A stretch of DNA of 64,000 nucleotides from Thiorhodovibrio frisius (GTDB lineage Bacteria > Pseudomonadota > Gammaproteobacteria > Chromatiales > Chromatiaceae): assembly GCF_033954835.1 (NCBI RefSeq), contig NZ_CP121471.1:5140501-5204500 (forward strand), given 5' to 3'. Positions 9,292 to 18,491 of the stretch are shown here, piece after piece; within the stretch, counting starts at the first letter, position 1, and every line of letters starts with the position of its first letter. The notes under the pieces were generated by a model. That model worked only from the letters and a program-made list of their open reading frames with translations. It was not told where the DNA came from and searched no databases. The position numbers and the translations under genes are program-made.

Positions 9292-12200
9292 ATGACGGAC
9301 ACGAATATCCAGCCCGCCCAAATCGTCTCCCCGACAGATTCTCCGGTGTCCTCAAAACCGGACCATGGGGTTGGGGGGACGCTGCGGCAGCGGGCCGAGC
9401 AAATAGCTGGCGATACCTCAGCACAATCGTCGAACGCGATCGCTGAAATGTCACCAAAAGATATTCAGCGGACGCTTCATGAGGCTCGTGTAAAGCAGAT
9501 TGAGCTAGAGCTTCAAGACAAAGAACTGCAACGCGCGAAGGCGCAAATTTCGACCATGCAGGCCCGTTGCCTCGTTTGCCAAAAGCGGGCACTACCCAGC
9601 GCCCTGTCGCACAGCGAGAAGCTTTTCCGCGCGATCTTCATGACCGCGCCGAGCTCCTTTTTGATCCACAACAAAGATAGCGGTGAGATGCTGGCAGCCA
9701 ACCCGACCGCCTGCGTGCAGTATGGGTACGATTCGTTCGAGGCACTCAAGGCCAACCACGACAGGATGTGGACTAAGCCGCCTTACTCCCGAGAAGACTT
9801 GTTGAAGTGGGCCGCCAAGACGATTCAGGAAGGCCCACAGCAATTTGAGTGGTGCTATCGCCATGCCGAGGGCAAGTTGCAGTGGGAATGGGTGCATTTG
9901 AGCGCCCTCGTCATGCACGGCAAAACCTGCATTCTGGCGATATCGGACGACATCACGCGAGAAAAGCAGATCACGACGAACTTGCAGGCGAGCGAATCGC
10001 TTACCCGCGCCATCATCAATGCCTCGCCAATGCCCTTGGCCATCGCTTATGAGACCGGAGCTGTCACCTACCTGAACCGCGCCTTTACCGAGTGTTTCGG
10101 CTATACGCTCGAAGACATTCCCACCTGGTCGGATTGGCGGGTCAAGGCGTTTCCCGACCCGGATTATCGCCAACGAGTCGTAAACATGCGGCGAGAGGCA
10201 CTGCAAAGTGTGACGAACAATGGGGACTCTAGCAAACCGGGCGAACTGATGGTCTGCTGCAAGGATGGCCAGCGTCGGACGCTGACGGCCTTTGCCACGC
10301 CACTCAAAACCACGCCTGAGATCCTGTATCTGAATACCTTCTCGGACGTCACCGAACTCAATCAAGCCCGCGAGGAGGCCCGGCAAGCGGCCCAGATTAA
10401 GTCCCAGTTCCTGGCTAACATGAGCCATGAGATCCGCACACCACTCAGCGCCATGCTGGGCCTGGCGCAACTGCTGGAAGGCGAGGCGTTGTCCGCAGAG
10501 CAACACCACCAGGTCCAGCAGATGCGCACGGCCGGACGATCCCTGAACGCGCTCGTCAACGACATCCTCGATCTCTCCAAGCTCGAAGCCGGCCAGTTAC
10601 GGCTGACCGCAAGAACCTTCTCACCAGTGGTCCTGCTAGCACAGGTCGCAAGCCTCATGGGTCAGCAGGCTAGAGCTAAGGGGCTCGCCTTCCAGCTTGA
10701 TACGCCGTCAGGGCTCGCCGCCTGGCTGCGCGGCGACGCGTTGCGGCTGGAGCAGATCCTCGTCAACCTGGTCAGCAATGCGGTGAAATTCACCGAGCGC
10801 GGCGAGGTATGCGTAAAGGTTAGCCAAGAGGATATCGACACCAGGACGGTGCGGTTGCGCCTGGATGTCCAGGACACGGGGATCGGGATCAGCCCCGAGC
10901 ATCTGGCCACCTTGGGCACCGCCTTTACCCAAGCCGACGAGAGCATCACTCGCCGGTTCGGTGGCACCGGGCTGGGCCTGGCCATCAGCAAACAGTTGGT
11001 GGAGCAAATGGACGGCACCCTCGACGTTGACAGCACCCTCGGAGTCGGCAGTCACTTCTGGTTCGAGCTCCCATTCGAGCGGGTCAGCCCGGAGGAGGCG
11101 CCAGCGGAAAAGATCAAAGACACCCAGCAACCGAGCGGACCGCGCCTGACCGGCTTGCATTGTCTGGTCGCGGATGACTGCCCGATGAATCGAGAAATGG
11201 TCGAACGCGCACTGCGGCGCGAGGGCGCTCGTGTGACGCTGGTCACCGATGGTCAGCAAGCGCTGGACTGGCTGCACGCCCACCCCCAGGGTGTTGATGC
11301 TTTGCTAATGGACATCCGGATGCCTGTGATGGACGGGCTTGCCGCGACCCGTGCGCTCCGTCGGGACTTTGGCCTGACCGATTTGCCGGTCATCGCCTTC
11401 TCCGCCGGCGTGCTGACTGAACATCGCCAGCAGGCCGAGGAGGCCGGGTTCAGCGATTTCCTGGCGAAGCCCGTCGACCTGGAGGATCTCGTGTCGATCC
11501 TGCGGCGTTGGTGCGCAACGCCCGCGGCGGACGCATCGCCGCCCAGCAGCGCCCCGACACAACTGCCATCCAATGCGCCGAAAACGGACTTTCCCGACAT
11601 TCCCGGACTCGATACCCGTCGAGCGGCGCGATATTTTGACAACGATTGGTCACGTTTTCTGAAATCGCTGGCATCCCTAACCAATGATTTTCACGATGCG
11701 GCACAGCATACGCGCGATGACCTAGCGCGTGGCGCGGTTAACGCCGCCGCCCAGCGGCTCCATTCCTTAAGAGGTCGCGCGGGCTATCTTGGCACGCAGG
11801 ATTTGATCCAAACAGCCGCAACCTTAGAGCAACGCCTGCTGGAAGGGCGCACCGATCTTGAGGACTTAATCGATGCGTTCGAGGAGCAGCTCGCCGCACT
11901 CCTGACCGCGCTCAAACCCTGGCTGCCATCCAAAGACGAGAAGGTTCGGATACTCATTGTCGATGACGACCCCGCCAGCGTCAAAATGATGGGGGAGGCA
12001 CTGATGCCCGAGTATCAATGCGAATTTGCCTTGTCCGGAGCACAGGCGCTACAACGGCTGAAGACAGCAGCAGCGCCTGCGCTAATCCTGCTCGACCTCA
12101 TGATGCCGGAGATGGACGGCTATGAATTATGTCGTTCTCTTCAGAAAGACCCACGATGGCAGGACATTCCGATCATTTTCGTGACGGCCAGCCAGGACAT

Positions 12201-12312
12201 CAAGAATGAGACTCAGGCATTGCAGGCTGGCGCGACGGATTTCATCCCGAAACCCATCGACCCGTCAGTGCTGCGCTTGCGGATTGATGTGCACCTCCTA
12301 TTGCGCGAGTAG
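9292..12312 (+). CDS. Hybrid histidine kinase PAS-PAS-HisKA-HATPase-REC-Hpt-REC
   Basis: This 1006-residue paralogue of the kinase upstream starts at an ATG with GGAGG five bases before it. A coiled coil is followed by two PAS-like domains (about 105-225 and 240-350), a HisKA with its histidine near 379 (NMSHEIRTPLSA), an HATPase (LVSNAVKF, DTGIGIS, GGTGLGLAI), a receiver (LLMDIRMPVMDG, aspartate near 673), an Hpt (LHSLRGRAG, histidine near 823) and a second receiver (LILLDLMMPEMDG, aspartate near 934) that ends the protein. The second PAS and the HisKA share whole phrases with the upstream kinase (EDIPTWSDW versus DEIPTWSHW), so they arose by duplication. Odd: the terminal receiver has no output domain after it, so the signal must leave by phosphotransfer or protein contact. 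Confidence 0.9.
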   Translation: MTDTNIQPAQIVSPTDSPVSSKPDHGVGGTLRQRAEQIAGDTSAQSSNAIAEMSPKDIQRTLHEARVKQIELELQDKELQRAKAQISTMQARCLVCQKRALPSALSHSEKLFRAIFMTAPSSFLIHNKDSGEMLAANPTACVQYGYDSFEALKANHDRMWTKPPYSREDLLKWAAKTIQEGPQQFEWCYRHAEGKLQWEWVHLSALVMHGKTCILAISDDITREKQITTNLQASESLTRAIINASPMPLAIAYETGAVTYLNRAFTECFGYTLEDIPTWSDWRVKAFPDPDYRQRVVNMRREALQSVTNNGDSSKPGELMVCCKDGQRRTLTAFATPLKTTPEILYLNTFSDVTELNQAREEARQAAQIKSQFLANMSHEIRTPLSAMLGLAQLLEGEALSAEQHHQVQQMRTAGRSLNALVNDILDLSKLEAGQLRLTARTFSPVVLLAQVASLMGQQARAKGLAFQLDTPSGLAAWLRGDALRLEQILVNLVSNAVKFTERGEVCVKVSQEDIDTRTVRLRLDVQDTGIGISPEHLATLGTAFTQADESITRRFGGTGLGLAISKQLVEQMDGTLDVDSTLGVGSHFWFELPFERVSPEEAPAEKIKDTQQPSGPRLTGLHCLVADDCPMNREMVERALRREGARVTLVTDGQQALDWLHAHPQGVDALLMDIRMPVMDGLAATRALRRDFGLTDLPVIAFSAGVLTEHRQQAEEAGFSDFLAKPVDLEDLVSILRRWCATPAADASPPSSAPTQLPSNAPKTDFPDIPGLDTRRAARYFDNDWSRFLKSLASLTNDFHDAAQHTRDDLARGAVNAAAQRLHSLRGRAGYLGTQDLIQTAATLEQRLLEGRTDLEDLIDAFEEQLAALLTALKPWLPSKDEKVRILIVDDDPASVKMMGEALMPEYQCEFALSGAQALQRLKTAAAPALILLDLMMPEMDGYELCRSLQKDPRWQDIPIIFVTASQDIKNETQALQAGATDFIPKPIDPSVLRLRIDVHLLLRE

Positions 12313-12485
12313 ACGCTGCGTGACGCCCTGCCTGATCAACAAAGCCGGGCATGAACAAGAAGGCCCTGACAGAACGGTCGTTCCCACCGTCTCTTAACGC
12401 ATCTTCCCTATGGACACTGCCCCGGACCAGGCTACCCACCTCAATACAGCGTCAAGCGCGAGCGCCAAGGGCGCGATCGATGCCA

Positions 12486-12506
12486 ACCCAGGGCAACGCC
12501 CTGGGT
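12486..12506. terminator. Bidirectional hairpin between convergent genes
   Basis: A perfect 9-base inverted repeat (ACCCAGGGC / GCCCTGGGT) with a 3-base loop lies between the end of the hybrid kinase gene and the end of pgeF, which converge. No clear U-tract follows on either side, so it may act as a weak or bidirectional terminator. Confidence 0.55.
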
Positions 12507-12519
12507 CTCGGTCTAAAAC

Positions 12520-13299
12520 TCACGGATCGAACCAAATCAGGCTCGCCATACGGCCGGTGCGCGCGTCGCGGCGGTAGGAATAGAAGCGCGCCTGGTCGCT
12601 GAAGGTGCAGTAATCGCCACCACTGATATCGTTGACACCGGCTTGCCGCAGTCGCTGACGCGCCAGGGTGTAAAGGTCTGCCAGCCAGCGCTCGCCAACT
12701 GAGGGTTTAAAGGCTCCGGCAGCCCCCGCGTCGGCACTCAGGAAAGCCTCGCGCACCTCCGGGCCGACCTCGAAGGCGCGCGGGCCGATGGCTGGCCCCA
12801 GCCATGCGGCGATGCGCTCGGGCGGTTGTGCCAGGCGCGCGACCGCGCCCTCGATGACACCGGCAAGCAGGCCACGCCAGCCGGCATGCACGGCGGCCAC
12901 TGCGCGACCATGGCGCTCGCACAGCAAGACTGGCAGACAGTCGGCGGTCAGCACCGCGCAGACAAAGCCTGGCTGATGGGTCAGGCTGGCGTCCGCGCAA
13001 GGACTCCCGTTCCCCGCACCATCGCCAATCTCCACCACCTCGGTGCCATGCACCTGCTCGAGCCACAGAGGCTCGGTCGGCAGCTTCAGGGCCGCCACCA
13101 GCTGCTGGCGGTTGGCTGCAACCCGGGCCGGATCATCGCAGACATGGGTCGCCAGGTTCAGGCCGGCAAAGGGGCCGGTACTCGTGCCGCCGCTGCGAAT
13201 GGTGGTGCAAGCATGCACCCGGGGGGAGACTGACCAATTGGGGTAGATTAGTTCAAGACTTGAAGGCGCTAAATCGCTAGCCATTGATGCGGCAATCAT
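12520..13299 (-). CDS. pgeF: Purine nucleoside phosphorylase/laccase-domain protein PgeF (YfiH)
   Basis: This 259-residue protein matches the YfiH/PgeF family (multi-copper oxidase-like, formerly DUF152). Family members phosphorolyse or deaminate purine nucleosides, and E. coli PgeF edits muropeptide precursors that wrongly carry serine. Visible motifs include VHGTEVVEI, TADCLPVLLC, VHAGWRGLLAGV, LGPAIGPRAFEV and the C-terminal CTFSDQARFYSYRRD, which supply the metal-binding Cys and His residues. Length is normal. Its ATG overlaps the rluD stop by 4 bases, the usual rluD-pgeF coupling in gammaproteobacteria. Confidence 0.93.
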   Translation of the reverse strand: MIAASMASDLAPSSLELIYPNWSVSPRVHACTTIRSGGTSTGPFAGLNLATHVCDDPARVAANRQQLVAALKLPTEPLWLEQVHGTEVVEIGDGAGNGSPCADASLTHQPGFVCAVLTADCLPVLLCERHGRAVAAVHAGWRGLLAGVIEGAVARLAQPPERIAAWLGPAIGPRAFEVGPEVREAFLSADAGAAGAFKPSVGERWLADLYTLARQRLRQAGVNDISGGDYCTFSDQARFYSYRRDARTGRMASLIWFDP

Positions 13300-14249
13300 T
13301 CACGCACCTCCGGCGGCTGGTCGAGTTCGGTTAGTAGCTGCGCAAAATCGGGGGCCATCGGGATCTCCCAACTCAGGGTTTCGCCGCTTGCGGGATGTTC
13401 CAGTGCTAGGCCGATGGCATGCAGGGCCTGGCGCGGAAAGTTACGCAACGCCTCGGCCGCCGGCGCATGGGCGGGGAAGGGCTGGCGCGCGCGCGCATAG
13501 ACTGGATCGCCTACCAGCGGGTGGCGCAGGTGTGCCATGTGGACGCGAATCTGATGGGTGCGACCGGTCTCCAAGCGCACGCCAAGCAGGGTGCAATGGC
13601 CAAAGCGCTTGAGAACCCGGTAGTGGCTAATGGCCGGGCGCCCGGAGGCGACCACGGCCATTTTGGTGCGCGCTTGCGGATGCCGGCCGATGGGCTGATC
13701 GACGCTGCCGCCGCTGATCAGGTCGCCGCGCACCAGGGCACGGTAGTCGCGATGCACCAGGCGTGCCTGCAACTGGGTGACCAAGGACTGATGGGCGATA
13801 AGGGACTTGGCCACCACCATGAGTCCGCTGGTGTCCTTATCGAGCCGGTGCACGATGCCGGCACGCGGCAGCGCGGCCAGCTCGGGATTGTGATGCAACA
13901 GCGCGTTGAGCAGGGTTCCGTCGGGCTGACCGGCGCCTGGATGCACTACCAGCCCGGCGGGCTTGTTGATGACCAGCAGATGCGCGTCCTCATGCACCAG
14001 AGCGAAATCAATCTCCTGCGCCGGAGCGGCGGTTTGCACCTCCAAAGCCGGATTGGTGTGCAGACAGATCTGCTCGCCACCGCGCACCTTGTCGCGCCGG
14101 CGGCGAGCCTCGCCATCCACCCGCAACTGGCCGGTCTCAAGCCAGTGCTGGATGCGCCCGCGCGAGTAATCTGGCAGCAACTCCGCGAGCGTCTGATCAA
14201 GCCGACGCCCAGCAGCACTTAGTGGGAGCTTGAGTTCTATTGATTCCAT
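13296..14249 (-). CDS. rluD: 23S rRNA pseudouridine(1911/1915/1917) synthase RluD
   Basis: This 317-residue enzyme has an N-terminal S4 RNA-binding domain (about 13-75, RLDQTLAELLPDYSRGRIQHWL) and a RluA-type pseudouridine synthase domain. The catalytic aspartate lies in HRLDKDTSGLMVV, with further family motifs VINKPAGLVVHPG and GRTHQIRVH. RluD modifies helix 69 of 23S rRNA during late assembly of the large subunit. It is followed by pgeF with a 4-base overlap. Only about 52 bases separate it from the HEPN-like gene upstream on the same strand; in many gammaproteobacteria bamD lies divergent here, so the TIR/HEPN locus may have been inserted at this point. Confidence 0.95.
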   Translation of the reverse strand: MESIELKLPLSAAGRRLDQTLAELLPDYSRGRIQHWLETGQLRVDGEARRRRDKVRGGEQICLHTNPALEVQTAAPAQEIDFALVHEDAHLLVINKPAGLVVHPGAGQPDGTLLNALLHHNPELAALPRAGIVHRLDKDTSGLMVVAKSLIAHQSLVTQLQARLVHRDYRALVRGDLISGGSVDQPIGRHPQARTKMAVVASGRPAISHYRVLKRFGHCTLLGVRLETGRTHQIRVHMAHLRHPLVGDPVYARARQPFPAHAPAAEALRNFPRQALHAIGLALEHPASGETLSWEIPMAPDFAQLLTELDQPPEVRE

Positions 14250-14301
14250 TCCTGTAGGTCCAGTCCTCTGCTATGGCACCGTGGCACAATACGACCACGC
14301 A

Positions 14302-16638
14302 CTAGCGCCGATCAATTCTTTGCACCTCCGAGCGCGAGCCATCCTTGTAGGTCAGTTGGACGCTAACGTACTGGGTTGGCACAGGGATGGATCGATAGAT
14401 TTCCATCCCCGAACCGATGCTGTGAGGATCATCGGGGTCGCACTCGCCCAGGCCTGTCCAGACTGTATCCGGCTCCGGCGTATCCAGGCCAAATTGCACC
14501 TCGCTGATCGCACAGCGATAGGATTGTAGGTGGGTGAAATAGAGCATACCTGGGTTGCCAGCATTAAAGGCAAGCCAGCTTCCTTTGGTCATTTCCAGGA
14601 TTTTTTTCTGGCTGCTCACCAGCTCGTCGGTGGTGGTGAAATCCACCTTGAAAGGACCGTTCTCGCGCCCCTGTATATCGACATACTTCACATAGATGGC
14701 GCCATCTTTCTGGGTGGCCGGCAATTGAAACCAGGTCACTGCTGGTGGTTCTCCCAGCCGTGGGTCGATAAAGTCTGAGACGCCGGTATCGATGAAGTCC
14801 CCAGTGTCACCCAGCCGGTAAGAGAAGTGACGGACAACTTCAGGAAAATTAAAATAAAGCTGCCACCCGCTATTGCTGCGTGTCGCTTTGTAAATGAAAT
14901 TGGGTTTGGTCGCGACCGTCTCGACCACGCTCAACGCCTTCATGCGCGCTTCGGCATCATCGACCCATTCGGTCGCCATCTCTTTGTCGATGAAATATTT
15001 CAGCAGTTCACCCTGCTCAGTCAGCTCCAGAAAGCGCGTCAGTGCCTTTTTCTCCTCGCGTTTGTTGTGCAGGGACTGCTGGCCGAGTTGCTTAAGCGAG
15101 TGCTGCCCGGCGATCAGGTAGTACAGGGGACCGTAATCCGGGTGCTCTGCCGCCAGTTCCTCCAACCCTTGACTACGCTCATCTCCCTGCAGCAGTTGCG
15201 TGCGAGCCACATCGTAGGCAGCCACTGGTTCCTCAGGCTGGCTGGCAGCATAGGCTGTGAGCGCACCCTGAAGTCCGTCCTGCGCCTTGAGGATGGTGAT
15301 GTAGCGCAGATAGGGGTCGATGACATCTAGCCCGAAGGTCAGAAAGCCTTGGTAGCTCTTGCGGGCATTGAGAAAATCTCCACGCAATTCGTATACGCGG
15401 GCATTATGATAGAACTGCTCCGGACGCTCGGGTTGGTCGATGATCCCACCGAGTTTACTGAGCGAAGTGAACCCGTCCTGAATGGCGCTAACCGATGCGC
15501 TCATCGCCTCAGTCGCATCGGCCACCAAACGCTGCGTTTGCGCGCCCTGCTCTTCAATGCGGCCCGTGGTCTCGCGCACAACCGAGGTATCGTCCCGCGT
15601 CGCCTTGGTCAGCACGAACACTGCCAGGATGCCGAGAATGGTCACCCCGACACCCAGACCGATCCAAAGCTGGCGCCGACCGATGGTGCCGGTGGTTTGA
15701 CGGATACTGCCGGTATCCTCGGCGATGGAGCCAAGCGAAGCCTCTACCGACGCCCGAAACTGCGCGATATCGTCCTTAACCTCGGCTAGATCTTCGGTGA
15801 TTGAGCCAAAGTACTGCTCAAGGTCTTCTTTGGAGACATCCAGGTAGGTCTCGGGGTCGACTTTGGTCTGCCCCTGATCATGGGCTTCCTGTACCGGGGA
15901 GATCAGCTCCTCGTAATACAGGTCGAGCAGGCTGAGCTGGGTGTTGGTAATGCGTTTGTTGTGGGCCAGTGCATTTCGGATGCGACGAATATCATCGAGA
16001 AAGTTCTGGATGGTTTTGCGTTTGTCGCGCAGGTAGGTAAGAAAGGGCGTGTCCTCAAACAGCGGGGAGTACCTTGGGTACTCGCTGTTATTGACAAACA
16101 GACTGGCCAGTTCACTAAAGGTGGTGCCACTGAGCAAATCCCCCGCATCGGCTGATTGCTTCCATTTGGCGACCACCTGCGTGCTAAGCAACTCGCCAAG
16201 GTTCTGCTCAAGCTTTTGCTGGTCGCCGTAGTGTTCGTTGATCAGGCTGCGCAGGATTAACTCCAGCGCCCGCACCTGTTTGCGGCCCAGCTCCTCGGAC
16301 ACCAGTGCTTCGACCGAGTCATCAAAGCCGATTTCCGGCAGTCTGGCCGCCAGCAGCTCCATCCAAGAGATGAAGCGTAGCTGCGTTAGCAGTTGGTCGC
16401 GGGCTTTTGTCTCGCTCCCACTGCGCTCCAGATCGCGCAAAACCTTGGAAAAATCGGCAAGTTCGTTGCTATTGAGCTGCAACCGCTCAGCGACGATCTG
16501 GTTGCTCAACTCCCCTTTTTTCTTCTTGAACAAACGCAGCCCGCCCGCTAATGAATCAGGCGGCTCTGCCACGTCAAGCAACTTCAACAGCTGGTTAACC
16601 AGCTTAATGACCAGGGGTTGTAACTGTTCTGGTGTCAC
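14302..16638 (-). CDS. HEPN-like, single-transmembrane protein with C-terminal repeat region
   Basis: I do not recognise the whole protein (778 residues). The N-terminal half is helical and contains RNALAH (about residues 221-226) within a helix-rich stretch. This fits the R-x4-x6-H signature of HEPN ribonucleases. A single membrane helix follows (about 325-345, LWIGLGVGVTILGILAVFVL), then a coiled segment, a region resembling tetratricopeptide helices (about 405-500) and a beta-rich C-terminal domain. The GTG at 16638 is preferred because GGAGGG lies 7 bases upstream; a TTG at 16644 is too close to that site. The TIR gene lies 133 bases upstream on the same strand, so the two are probably one operon. 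HEPN and TIR domains are both common effectors in phage defence. That role here is inference. Confidence 0.6.
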   Translation of the reverse strand: MTPEQLQPLVIKLVNQLLKLLDVAEPPDSLAGGLRLFKKKKGELSNQIVAERLQLNSNELADFSKVLRDLERSGSETKARDQLLTQLRFISWMELLAARLPEIGFDDSVEALVSEELGRKQVRALELILRSLINEHYGDQQKLEQNLGELLSTQVVAKWKQSADAGDLLSGTTFSELASLFVNNSEYPRYSPLFEDTPFLTYLRDKRKTIQNFLDDIRRIRNALAHNKRITNTQLSLLDLYYEELISPVQEAHDQGQTKVDPETYLDVSKEDLEQYFGSITEDLAEVKDDIAQFRASVEASLGSIAEDTGSIRQTTGTIGRRQLWIGLGVGVTILGILAVFVLTKATRDDTSVVRETTGRIEEQGAQTQRLVADATEAMSASVSAIQDGFTSLSKLGGIIDQPERPEQFYHNARVYELRGDFLNARKSYQGFLTFGLDVIDPYLRYITILKAQDGLQGALTAYAASQPEEPVAAYDVARTQLLQGDERSQGLEELAAEHPDYGPLYYLIAGQHSLKQLGQQSLHNKREEKKALTRFLELTEQGELLKYFIDKEMATEWVDDAEARMKALSVVETVATKPNFIYKATRSNSGWQLYFNFPEVVRHFSYRLGDTGDFIDTGVSDFIDPRLGEPPAVTWFQLPATQKDGAIYVKYVDIQGRENGPFKVDFTTTDELVSSQKKILEMTKGSWLAFNAGNPGMLYFTHLQSYRCAISEVQFGLDTPEPDTVWTGLGECDPDDPHSIGSGMEIYRSIPVPTQYVSVQLTYKDGSRSEVQRIDRR

Positions 16639-16771
16639 ACGCAAGCCCTCCAGGTGAGAATAGGAACACGACTCTGTTTTTATATCGAGCGGACATGGAC
16701 TTTCGGCTATTGTGTTGGACCGCTACTCGGCCCGGAACCGAAAACGCATTTCCTACAGCGATACAGAAAAG

Positions 16772-18373
16772 CTAAGCGCCCTTGATGGCTTGCAGTATTT
16801 TCTGAAAACAGGAGTTCTGGTGAATATGCTGATAGTGAAAGACATTGAGGCTGTACATAAACTCAAGCTCTTGCGGAAGTTCTTCTGCACTCGTAGGAAA
16901 TTCATAACCAGGCAGTGCGATGGGAATGATGGTTTTTCCAGTCCGGTGAGCGGTAATAATCTCCTCGCGCACCCAGTCTTCTGTTCTGCCAAAACCATCC
17001 CGAATTCCTGGAGACAGAATCAAAATAAACTGACTACAGTGCTGCACATGTGACCTTAACTGGTCATCAAAGGCACCTTCACGCAGGGATTCTACATCCA
17101 GGAATGCCGAATACCCCTGTTGGGCGAGAAAAATGCGCAGCAGACTGGCCATCTCGCTGCCTTTATCGCGCCGGTAACTGATGAAAACATCAAGCTCACC
17201 CTTTTTGTGTAAAAATTGCTTGGGCTTGTCGTAAATGTGGCGCACAACGGCCAGTACTTCATCGTATGTCAGCAGGGTTCCGCTGCGGGGAGCGTCGATG
17301 ATGGTGAAGTGGTGCCCGCGGCCGTCGTACCAGGGATCATCGTTGGTACAGTAGTTGTCAGGATACCGGGGCTTGCCTCCGCGCGCGCGGCCCAGCAGTT
17401 TACGTTTCTGTTCTTCTGCTTGTTCCAGTGCATAGCCAAGATAGGGCAGATGATAACCACCATCACCGCGCACTGACAGAACCACCCTTTGCAGGGTCCC
17501 ATCCTCGGAGAAGCTCGGCACGACCATCAGGTCGCCATGGTTCCCCTCGCGCACCCAATACTTAAACAGCAGCGATTGGGGATACTGCTGAAATGCCAGC
17601 ATGGTACAGGGTCGCGCGGCATTCGCCAGGCGTTCTTCGTTGCTTCGGTAGGGTAAGAAAATTTCCTCGCTGATGGTTGCCTTCAGGTCTTGCAGAAAAT
17701 CTTTGTAGTCGGCCTGAAGAGCTGTCCGTTCTTGCACGTAGCCAATGGCAGGGTCCAGCGGTGCGGTAAAATCCAGTATCGGCACCGGCTGGTTGTTCTC
17801 GCGAGCAAGGCGCTGACGCTCGGCGGTGCGGACAATCACTTGCTCAATCAGCGCTTTTCCCTGTAGGAGCAGGGACTCCCAATCCATCCGCTGGCTTTGC
17901 CAGTAGAGATAAATCAGGAAAGGACGAAACGCATCGTCACCCGCTTTGGCCCGCCCCTGATCCACGCTGTCAGCTGCGTCCCGAAGCGCATTGCAAACGG
18001 CTTGCGATGGAAGCTCAGCCGTGCGCAGTAGATGATCGGCCAGATAGAAGCTCACCATGGCATCCCAGTCAGGATGAATGTGAGTGCCAAAGGTAAAGAC
18101 GTACTCCCTTTGTGCGAGCGTCTGGCCGGAATAGTAGGCCTGATTGAGCGGCCCCAGCAGATGATGGCTGACAAGCGATGGCTCACGAATCATGGCGCTG
18201 ACGCTTGAATCCGTTTCGCCGTTCTCTTCGTGGTGGTGGTCGATCACACCTGGGGAGAGGTGGTTGCCAACATCGGCAAAGACGGTTCCAATTTCCGCTG
18301 CGACCGTCGAACCGGGTTGCAGAAACCGAAATTTCCAACGGTAGGCGACTCCCAGTTCTTCGAGCGCGAGCAT
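16772..18373 (-). CDS. TIR-domain protein with N-terminal DHH-like metal-binding motifs
   Basis: This 533-residue protein ends in a clear TIR domain (about 392-530): DVFISYRRDKGSE opens it, FLDVESLREG follows, and DWVREEI carries the candidate catalytic glutamate (E471) of NAD-consuming TIRs. The first 390 residues are not a family I can name with certainty. They contain VIDHHHEE (about 44-50) and GTHIHPDWDAMVSFYLADHLL (about 97-115), which resemble the DHH and HxxPDxDAxxS motifs of DHH phosphoesterases but in reversed order. The ATG at 18373 has GGGGAG five bases upstream. It is the first gene of a probable two-gene operon with the HEPN-like gene and is divergent from the diguanylate cyclase. 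TIR proteins of this kind make or break nucleotide signals in phage defence; that role is inferred. Confidence 0.75.
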   Translation of the reverse strand: MLALEELGVAYRWKFRFLQPGSTVAAEIGTVFADVGNHLSPGVIDHHHEENGETDSSVSAMIREPSLVSHHLLGPLNQAYYSGQTLAQREYVFTFGTHIHPDWDAMVSFYLADHLLRTAELPSQAVCNALRDAADSVDQGRAKAGDDAFRPFLIYLYWQSQRMDWESLLLQGKALIEQVIVRTAERQRLARENNQPVPILDFTAPLDPAIGYVQERTALQADYKDFLQDLKATISEEIFLPYRSNEERLANAARPCTMLAFQQYPQSLLFKYWVREGNHGDLMVVPSFSEDGTLQRVVLSVRGDGGYHLPYLGYALEQAEEQKRKLLGRARGGKPRYPDNYCTNDDPWYDGRGHHFTIIDAPRSGTLLTYDEVLAVVRHIYDKPKQFLHKKGELDVFISYRRDKGSEMASLLRIFLAQQGYSAFLDVESLREGAFDDQLRSHVQHCSQFILILSPGIRDGFGRTEDWVREEIITAHRTGKTIIPIALPGYEFPTSAEELPQELEFMYSLNVFHYQHIHQNSCFQKILQAIKGA

Positions 18374-18491
18374 GCTGACTCCCCGGCACGGATGTGGCGA
18401 TAGCTAGGCATCAAGTTCAGTGCCATTTTGGCATGACTTTAAATCAAAGGACGCGAAATCCTTTCAGCGTCCGTTGCGGTTTTCGACTAGC

